A DNA stretch of 6,130 nucleotides from Opitutia bacterium (GTDB taxonomy: Bacteria; Verrucomicrobiota; Verrucomicrobiia; Opitutales; Seribacteraceae), in assembly GCA_018646565.1 (NCBI GenBank), contig JABGUO010000427.1, positions 1-6,130 of the forward strand, written 5' to 3'. The position numbers and the translations under genes were made by a program. Below the pieces are notes generated by a model. That model searched no databases, was not told the origin of the DNA, and worked only from the letters and a program-made list of their open reading frames with translations. Of the stretch, positions 1 to 4,801 are shown one piece after another (the stretch's first letter is position 1; the number at the start of each line of letters is the position of its first letter).

Positions 1-57
1 AATTAGTTAGTTATAAAATTTGGTAATTAATATAAATCTAACGAAAGAATAAAATTA

Positions 58-90
58 GGAATTAAGCACTCGAGTATATACGAGTACAAA
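58..90 (+). repeat. diverged direct repeat, copy A
   Basis: This copy begins with GGAATTAAG (58-66) and ends with GAGTACAAA (82-90). The same two words recur in the same order at 258-266 and 281-289, with an inner spacing one base shorter. Within copy A, CGAGTA occurs twice exactly ten bases apart (71 and 81), which is one helical turn. ACTCG (68-72) and CGAGT (81-85) form short inverted arms. It could be a regulator-binding array or a trace of an old local duplication. The sequence alone does not decide. Confidence 0.4.
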
Positions 91-100
91 ATGATACAAT

Positions 101-112
101 GACATCCTTGTC
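101..112. promoter_or_regulatory. inverted repeat GACA-TCCT-TGTC next to a TATAAT box
   Basis: Four-base arms GACA and TGTC flank the loop TCCT. The core ACATCCTTGT is identical to that of the longer repeat at 419-434. A perfect -10-like TATAAT sits two bases downstream (115-120), but no good -35 is visible at the expected distance. The position would suit an operator overlapping a promoter spacer. What the promoter would drive is unclear: only a 14-codon ORF (143-187) follows before a long gap to the transporter. Confidence 0.35.
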
Positions 113-257
113 GCTATAATTTGATAATAATCAATTTTGGGCATGTATCGTCCTGATCATGCTCCGAAAGTTTATATTAGTTCATAATACTGAATCATTT
201 GGATTTATATGCTTGTGCAATAATTTCTGAATTAATCGAAATTAATGCCAATAGAAT

Positions 258-296
258 GGAATTAAGATGTAATCTCTAAGGAGTACAAATCGAGTC
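258..296 (+). repeat. diverged direct repeat, copy B
   Basis: This copy repeats GGAATTAAG (258-266) and GAGTACAAA (281-289) from the element at 58-90. After GAGTACAAA the two copies stay partly alike, matching at roughly 16 of 21 positions over the window that begins there. A second GAGT follows at 292, about 11 bases after the first, echoing the paired GAGT words of copy A. A further isolated GGAATTAA lies at 321-328. Confidence 0.4.
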
Positions 297-344
297 CATG
301 AAGGATAAATTATAAAGGTAGGAATTAAATGTTGTGAAATACGC

Positions 345-366
345 TTTTATCTACCTAAAGATAAAA
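345..366. repeat. AT-rich hairpin TTTTATCT / AGATAAAA
   Basis: Eight-base perfect arms (345-352 and 359-366) enclose a six-base loop. The stem is nearly all A-T and is not followed by a T run on either strand, so a terminator role is not supported. On the minus strand it overlaps the end of a 10-codon ORF preceded by a perfect AGGAGG (386-391). Function unknown. Confidence 0.3.
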
Positions 367-418
367 AGAGAGCGACCACGACTAACCTCCTGTTTTGTCG
401 AAACCAAATTTTATAACG

Positions 419-434
419 GTCACATCCTTGTGAC
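419..434. promoter_or_regulatory. inverted repeat GTCACA-TCCT-TGTGAC upstream of sulP
   Basis: This is a perfect six-base inverted repeat around the loop TCCT, 60 bases before the transporter start. The half-sites resemble CRP/FNR-type words (TCACA, TGTGA), but they are in the opposite order and spacing to a classical CRP site, so I do not assign a regulator. The second copy of its core lies at 101-112, where the outermost core-flanking pair is G/C instead of C/G, so arm complementarity is kept. Such preserved pairing favours a protein-binding or structural site over chance, though two copies are little evidence. Confidence 0.4.
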
Positions 435-437
435 ATT

Positions 438-446
438 TATTATAGT
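438..446 (+). promoter_or_regulatory. candidate -10 region for the sulP-type gene
   Basis: The run TATTATAGT contains TATTAT (438-443) and TATAGT (441-446), each one base off TATAAT, and would give a leader of roughly 40 bases. No TTGACA-like -35 exists at the right distance. For TATAGT that place is taken by the inverted repeat at 419-434, which could indicate an activator-dependent promoter. This is inference; AT-rich DNA yields such boxes often. Confidence 0.3.
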
Positions 447-494
447 CGGATCGATTCTTAAAAGCTTTAGATTTTTCCTTTTTCTTTTACTCGC

Positions 495-2354
495 ATGCCT
501 AGAAAGTTCATAGTAAATGAAATACCATTTTTATTTGTGACCCCCAAAAAAAATATTGTAAAAGAAAGATTCCAACCTTTTGCTTTTGAACAGTTCTTTC
601 CTCTTCTCTTGGTTTTTAAGAACTATTCTTTCGATTTACTTAATGCAGATTGTAGAGCCGCACTCAATGTTGCACTTTTAGCAATTCCACAAGGAATGGC
701 CTATGCATTGGTCTCTGGATTGCCTATTCAGTATGGATTATTAGGCTCCGCTGTAGCAGCAATCCTGGGCTGTTTATTTTCAAATTCCCGCTTTATTACG
801 CTTGGACCGACTAATGCCACATCAGTCTTACTATTTGGCGTTTTTGCCAGTTTAGGAATGATTAATCAAGACGGGATGGGAACAATTGAGGCAATTAAGA
901 TATTACCCTGGATTTTACTTTTCTCTGCCTGCTTCCTCGTTCTTGCATCGATGCTTAGAGTTTCCTTCATGATTCAATTCGTATCAAGAACGGTTATTAC
1001 CGCTTATGTAACCGCCGCGGCATGCTTGATTATTGCAAACCAGACTAAACATGTTTTGGGCTTAGAGTTAGACTCCCGAGATACTATCGCTACTTTTTGG
1101 CAAATTGTATATGCATCTAGTAAAGCATTAGCTGGTTTTTCTACCCCTGCATTGATAGTCAGTGGATTTACCGCCCTCAGTTATATCATTTTACAGTATA
1201 AACTAAAGTCTTTGCCCAATGTGGCAATTACTCTAATCCTCGGGTCCGTTTTTCATTTTCTCCTCCAGGATACTATTGGTTCTGTACAAACTCTTGCTAC
1301 CTTCGATTCATCGCTCGGAATACTCTCCACCATACATTTTGAGTCTTTATCTCATTCTAGCGGAACCATTCTTTGGGCATCAATTGCAATTTCTTTGCTC
1401 TGCCTCCTGGAAGGACTCTCCATCGGGAAATCGCTCGCGGCAAGAGCTGGTGAACGAATTCAAACCAATCGGGAAACTTTTGCTATTGGAATGGGCAATA
1501 TGGGGTGCTCCCTTCTTTCTGGCATGCCCGCCTCAGGCTCACTTACCCGTTCCTCTTTAAATATCCAATCGGGTGCGAAAACAAGTGCTTCCAATCTTTT
1601 TGCAGGAATTTTTGTGGTAATAGGATACTTCTCACTCGGCTCACTGGTCTCTTATATACCAGTTCCCGCACTAGCCACATTAGTAATCTTCATCGGTGCT
1701 TCTTTAATCAAAGGTAGGCAAATTCAAGCAGTTTCCCGAGCCACCCGATCGGACGCAATTACTTTTACGGTGACATTAGTAGTCGGCCTTATTATCTCAT
1801 TACAAATGGCAATTTTTGCCGGTGTTATTACTTCAATTCTTTTATTTTTAAGGAAAGTAGCTGTACCTGAAATGGTTGAATATGGATATAATGAAGAGGG
1901 TGAACTTGCGGCGTTGTCTGGAAAAGCTCGACGACCCGAGCCGGAGGTTTCTATTGTCCATGTTGAGGGTGAAATATTTTTTGCAGCCGCTGATTTATTT
2001 TATGAGCAGATAAGGCGGGTTGGTGAAGACCCAAACTTACGGGTTCTAGTATTAAAACTGCTGAACGCCCATCATTTAGATGCTACTTCCGTAATGGCAC
2101 TAGAAGAGTTACTGGACTATTTAAAAGAGAAAAATTGCCATGTCCTCCTTTGCGGAGTCAGGCGGGATATTTTAAGAATTTTAAAAAATGCAGGTGTACT
2201 TTCACGAATGAATCGGAAAAATATATTTCCACACACTGTCAGTAATCCAACATTATCCACTGCAAAAGCGATTAAAAGAGCAAAGCATCTAACCTCGGGA
2301 GAGGAAGCAAAAGTAACGATCTATGCAGAACAAATGGGAAAAGAAGCAAAATAA
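495..2354 (+). CDS. SulP-family anion transporter with C-terminal STAS domain
   Basis: This is an inner-membrane permease of the SulP (SLC26-like) family, which moves sulfate, bicarbonate or related anions. The substrate cannot be read from the sequence. Residues about 53-453 are a run of hydrophobic segments. Family landmarks include IPQGMAYALVSGLPIQYGL (64-82), the GPTNATS loop (104-110), and GMPASGSLTRSSLNIQSGAKT beginning at 343. A soluble STAS domain follows (about 484-597) with HVEGEIFFAAADLF (489-502) and the strand-helix turn LDATSVMALEEL (528-539). The length of 619 residues is normal for the family. ATG 495 is the only ATG before the conserved core and has a pyrimidine-rich leader, not a Shine-Dalgarno sequence. 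It gives a somewhat long basic N-terminus (1-30), so an unseen later start (GTG at 537) is possible. The gene stands alone and converges on the minus-strand unit. An inverted repeat 60 bases upstream may regulate it. Confidence 0.93.
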   Translation: MPRKFIVNEIPFLFVTPKKNIVKERFQPFAFEQFFPLLLVFKNYSFDLLNADCRAALNVALLAIPQGMAYALVSGLPIQYGLLGSAVAAILGCLFSNSRFITLGPTNATSVLLFGVFASLGMINQDGMGTIEAIKILPWILLFSACFLVLASMLRVSFMIQFVSRTVITAYVTAAACLIIANQTKHVLGLELDSRDTIATFWQIVYASSKALAGFSTPALIVSGFTALSYIILQYKLKSLPNVAITLILGSVFHFLLQDTIGSVQTLATFDSSLGILSTIHFESLSHSSGTILWASIAISLLCLLEGLSIGKSLAARAGERIQTNRETFAIGMGNMGCSLLSGMPASGSLTRSSLNIQSGAKTSASNLFAGIFVVIGYFSLGSLVSYIPVPALATLVIFIGASLIKGRQIQAVSRATRSDAITFTVTLVVGLIISLQMAIFAGVITSILLFLRKVAVPEMVEYGYNEEGELAALSGKARRPEPEVSIVHVEGEIFFAAADLFYEQIRRVGEDPNLRVLVLKLLNAHHLDATSVMALEELLDYLKEKNCHVLLCGVRRDILRILKNAGVLSRMNRKNIFPHTVSNPTLSTAKAIKRAKHLTSGEEAKVTIYAEQMGKEAK

Positions 2355-2357
2355 CCT

Positions 2358-2899
2358 TTATTGCAATTCACTTCTCCGCTTCACCTTCATCGATTCCACA
2401 TTCTCCAATAAATGATCATGGGTAAATTCTCGATTGATTCTTTTTCCATTTCCAAAAAATGAAATTCGTCCTTTAAGTGATCCTCGGAGTCTGAATCTGA
2501 ACATTTAGAAAGTTTTTGCCGTAAATCTTTAATCTTTTCATATACCTCTCTTAATTCTTTGGTTTGTTTATCTCCTTCAGATGCTTGACTTTTTAATTGT
2601 ACAAATCGGGTATGGTTAAAATCTTCAATGGCATTTCGTTCACCAGCAAGAGATTGTATTTGGTCATTCAAATCTTCTACTATTTCTGGGTGCTTCGCTT
2701 TTATAAATGTGGTGTGCCCTGCCTCTTCAAGAGACTGAAGTTCTTTTCTTAAAACTTTAATTTCACCATTGCATGAATCTATGTCAGATTGCTGTCCTTC
2801 CTCTTGCAGTAATTCTTTTAACTAGGTCCTTAGTTTTACCATTTTCATACGAACTTTAGATTGATAAACGCGGTCTTTTTCTGAAAGTTTTGTACTCAC
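2358..2899 (-). pseudogene. broken coiled-coil protein of unknown function
   Basis: Read on the minus strand from GTG 2899, the frame gives MSTKLSEKDRVYQ... and then a TAG at 2822-2824 (codon 26). It continues in the same frame with strongly helical, charged, leucine-spaced sequence (LKELLQEE, KVLRKELQSLEE, ELREVYEKIKDLRQKL). Near the end, this frame turns unlike the rest (NLPMIIYWRMWNR, stop at 2387). Adding one A to the A5 run at 2441-2445 instead gives MEKRINREFTHDHLLENVE... and ends in KRRSELQ at TAA 2358. That restores about 180 codons with one nonsense change and one frameshift. An AAAGG (2910-2914) lies ten bases before the GTG. The gene follows tatD by 45 bases and was probably cotranscribed with it. 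I do not recognise the family. A shorter live protein from TTG 2671 is possible but less likely; sequencing error is an alternative cause. Confidence 0.65.
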
Positions 2900-2944
2900 T
2901 ATTATTCAGCCTTTATCTAAAAATTGTTTTTGCAAACTCTTTTT

Positions 2945-3775
2945 CTACTCTCCACTTTGCTTCCCATCGAAGTAATCAAGCTCCAGGCCATAAAATTTAC
3001 TGGCATTACAATAACTTTGTTGTGCTAGTTCCCCCACAGGTACTTCCAGGTACCCAGAAAGAAATTCACCAATAAAAGGCAGATAACTTGGTTCGTTTTC
3101 CTTTCCCCTTTTTGGCTCTGGTGAAAGGTAGGGACTATCTGTTTCCAGAATTAATTTTGCAATACCTTGCACTTGTAATGCTTCCCGTAAAAATTCATTC
3201 TTCTTAAAAGTTATAATTCCTGTAAACGAAGCATACCCACCCCGGTCATTGAGTTCCTTTATTTCCTCCACTCCTTCTGAGAAACAATGAAATAAAACCT
3301 TCTCCCACGGGAGTCCGGATTGTTCAATAATTGCAATACAATCACTAAATGCATTTCTAGAATGAACTATAGTTGGTAAATTATACTGGGCAGCAATTTT
3401 GAGTTGTTCCAGAAAAGCAATTTTTTGATTTTTTATAATCGAGAGTGCTTCATTATGATTCTTGGGGAGGTGAAAATAATCTAAACCGATCTCCCCAATA
3501 GCAACCGGTGGAGAACCAGAACCTAAATAAGATTCTATCTTTTCTATCACACTCTCATAACCTTCATTTACATAACAGGGATGTAATCCAACAGAATAAA
3601 AGATTTTTTCTCGATATTGCTCCGATAAATTCTTATAAATTTCCCAATCGTCATTTGATGTTCCAACCGCAGTCATTCGGGAAACTCCATTTTCCTCGGC
3701 TCGCCAAAGAATTTCTTTTAAATTACCCTTATTTTTAAAACCTTTAAGGTGACAATGACTATCAAACCAATTCAT
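2945..3775 (-). CDS. tatD: TatD-family metal-dependent hydrolase (DNase)
   Basis: This is a cytoplasmic TIM-barrel amidohydrolase of the TatD/YcfH group. Characterised members are Mg-dependent 3'-5' exonucleases with roles in DNA repair and quality control; the cellular role of any given homologue varies. The expected metal ligands are all present: DSHCH (His7, His9), GLHP (His65), GEIGLDY (Glu95), VHSR (His138), FHCF (His163) and ETDSPYLSP (Asp213). The sequence RGKENEPSYL (223-232) matches the family's closing motif. The length of 276 residues is slightly above the usual 255-265. ATG 3775 opens directly on the first strand MNWFDSHCH, so the start is secure although no Shine-Dalgarno is visible. 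The gene diverges from trxB across 93 bases and leads into the broken coiled-coil gene. It ends in TAG, which shows that TAG is an ordinary stop in this genome. Confidence 0.94.
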   Translation of the reverse strand: MNWFDSHCHLKGFKNKGNLKEILWRAEENGVSRMTAVGTSNDDWEIYKNLSEQYREKIFYSVGLHPCYVNEGYESVIEKIESYLGSGSPPVAIGEIGLDYFHLPKNHNEALSIIKNQKIAFLEQLKIAAQYNLPTIVHSRNAFSDCIAIIEQSGLPWEKVLFHCFSEGVEEIKELNDRGGYASFTGIITFKKNEFLREALQVQGIAKLILETDSPYLSPEPKRGKENEPSYLPFIGEFLSGYLEVPVGELAQQSYCNASKFYGLELDYFDGKQSGE

Positions 3776-3811
3776 ATACTCGACCCATTCAAAAAACCTA
3801 TCATCTCTCTT

Positions 3812-3842
3812 ATCATAATTTCTTTCTTCTTTGTTACGACAA
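3812..3842 (-). promoter_or_regulatory. candidate tatD promoter
   Basis: On the minus strand, TATGAT (3812-3817) is one base off the -10 consensus and TTGTCG (3837-3842) could serve as a -35, with a long 19-base spacer. The leader would be about 30 bases. The elements overlap the opposing trxB promoter, so the two polymerases could compete. Weak evidence. Confidence 0.25.
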
Positions 3843-3859
3843 AATAGCTACTATTTAAT
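3831..3859 (+). promoter_or_regulatory. candidate trxB-oleC promoter
   Basis: TTGTTA (3831-3836) and TTTAAT (3854-3859) are separated by 17 bases and match the -35 and -10 consensus at four and five of six positions. Transcription would begin near 3866, only about three bases before the ATG, giving an almost leaderless mRNA. That fits the lack of a Shine-Dalgarno sequence before trxB. The site is predicted by eye only. Confidence 0.4.
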
Positions 3860-3868
3860 ATACTTTAT

Positions 3869-4798
3869 ATGGAAAACATAATCATTCTTGGAACTGGCTG
3901 TGCAGGATTCACTGCAGGAATCTATACTGCCCGGGCAAACTTAAATCCACTTATTCTCGAAGGTAGGCAACCCGGTGGTCAACTTACCACTACTTCAGAA
4001 GTCGAAAACTTTCCCGGGTTTCCCGAGGGAGTGGACGGATATTCCCTGATGGATCAATTACGCAAACAGGCGACCCGGTTTGGAGCGAGAGTTGAAAATG
4101 CCTTCATTGATAAAGTGGACTTTAGCGGTGAAACAAAAATTCTCTTTTCTGGAAATAAAAAATTTGAATCTAAATCCGTTATTATAGCAACCGGTGCCGC
4201 TCCAAGGCTTTTGGGCATCCCAGGTGAAAAAGAAATGTACGGAGGAAAAGGAGTAACCACTTGTGCAACCTGTGATGGTGCTTTTTATCGAAACATGGAT
4301 GTCATTGTTGTCGGAGGTGGAGATTCTGCATGCGAAGAAGCTCTCTTTTTAACCCGATTTTGTTCCAAGGTAACTCTTGTGCACAGGAGAGATGAACTCC
4401 GTGCTTCACAGATAATGGCAGAAAGAACCTTGGCCCATGAAAAAATTGAAGTTGTTTGGGATTCTGGGATCCAAGAAATTCTGCCCGATGAGGCTGGAAA
4501 AACAAGGGCTATCACGGTTGAAAATCTCAAAACGAACGAACTTTCTGAAATCTCCTGCAAAGGCGTTTTTATCGCCATTGGACATGTCCCCAATACGCAA
4601 CCATTTAAGGATATATTGCCCCTTGATTCAAACGGTTACCTTGTTCCTGATCAAGGTAGCCAAGTGCAAACTCAAATCCCCGGCGTTTATGTGGCGGGGG
4701 ATTGTGCCGATCATGTGTACCGACAGGCAATTACTGCAGCGGGAATGGGTTGTCAGGCTGCCATTGATGTGGAAAGATGGCTCGCAGAACAAAAATAA
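3869..4798 (+). CDS. trxB: thioredoxin reductase (NADPH, FAD)
   Basis: This cytoplasmic flavoenzyme passes electrons from NADPH through FAD to thioredoxin and so supports thiol-disulfide balance and ribonucleotide reductase. The order of motifs is that of low-molecular-weight bacterial TrxB: FAD loop GTGCAG (8-13), [18 protein letters not shown] (35-52), IIATGA (105-110), redox pair CATC followed by Asp (132-136), NADPH loop [10 protein letters not shown] (149-158), the phosphate-binding HRR (172-174) and the closing FAD motif GDCAD with [12 protein letters not shown] (277-281, 284-295). The length of 309 residues is typical. Cys11 replaces the proline usual in GSGPAG; I recall this variant from verrucomicrobial homologues. 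ATG 3869 starts directly on the first strand and has no Shine-Dalgarno sequence. The next gene begins three bases after the stop, so the two are surely cotranscribed. A ferredoxin-linked or other TrxB-like reductase is unlikely given the intact HRR. Confidence 0.96.
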   Translation: MENIIILGTGCAGFTAGIYTARANLNPLILEGRQPGGQLTTTSEVENFPGFPEGVDGYSLMDQLRKQATRFGARVENAFIDKVDFSGETKILFSGNKKFESKSVIIATGAAPRLLGIPGEKEMYGGKGVTTCATCDGAFYRNMDVIVVGGGDSACEEALFLTRFCSKVTLVHRRDELRASQIMAERTLAHEKIEVVWDSGIQEILPDEAGKTRAITVENLKTNELSEISCKGVFIAIGHVPNTQPFKDILPLDSNGYLVPDQGSQVQTQIPGVYVAGDCADHVYRQAITAAGMGCQAAIDVERWLAEQK

Positions 4799-4801
4799 TC
4801 G

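Larger units (their letters stand above)
1..494. other. gene-free leader upstream of the sulP-type gene
   Basis: This AT-rich stretch has no supportable gene on either strand; stops are dense in all frames and only mini-ORFs of 10-14 codons are visible. It holds short ordered elements: a diverged direct repeat (about 58-90 and 258-289), two inverted repeats with the shared core ACATCCTTGT (101-112 and 419-434), a perfect TATAAT at 115-120, an AT hairpin at 345-366, and a pyrimidine-rich run at 471-492 directly before the transporter start. It is probably the regulatory leader of the transporter plus unassigned spacer. I see no tRNA fold, riboswitch consensus or terminator with a T run. Confidence 0.6.

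Noticed and set aside
143..187. A 14-codon ORF (MYRPDHAPKVYISS) downstream of TATAAT 115-120
   Set aside because: It has no Shine-Dalgarno sequence and no recognisable similarity; ORFs this short are expected by chance. It is kept only as a note to the leader region.
386..391. CCTCCT on the plus strand as the 3' end of a 16S rRNA remnant
   Set aside because: The flanking bases do not match the conserved 16S 3' sequence, so the six-base match is not meaningful.
419..434. Classical CRP/FNR operator
   Set aside because: A CRP site reads TGTGA-N6-TCACA; here the half-sites are in the opposite order with a four-base centre, so the similarity is only in the words.
2346..2364. Imperfect hairpin over the sulP stop as a terminator
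   Set aside because: Its arms GCAA..TAA and TTATTGC need a two-base bulge, contain few G-C pairs and are not followed by a T run.
2387..2671. A free-standing 94-residue minus-strand protein starting at TTG 2671
   Set aside because: The same frame stays open and coiled-coil-like well upstream of 2671, back to a TAG at 2822, and then on to a GTG at 2899. The short version looks like the tail of a broken longer gene.
2822..2824. Pyrrolysine or other amber recoding in the coiled-coil gene
   Set aside because: TAG ends tatD normally a few bases upstream in the same unit, no recoding element is visible, and a second lesion near the C-terminus favours decay.
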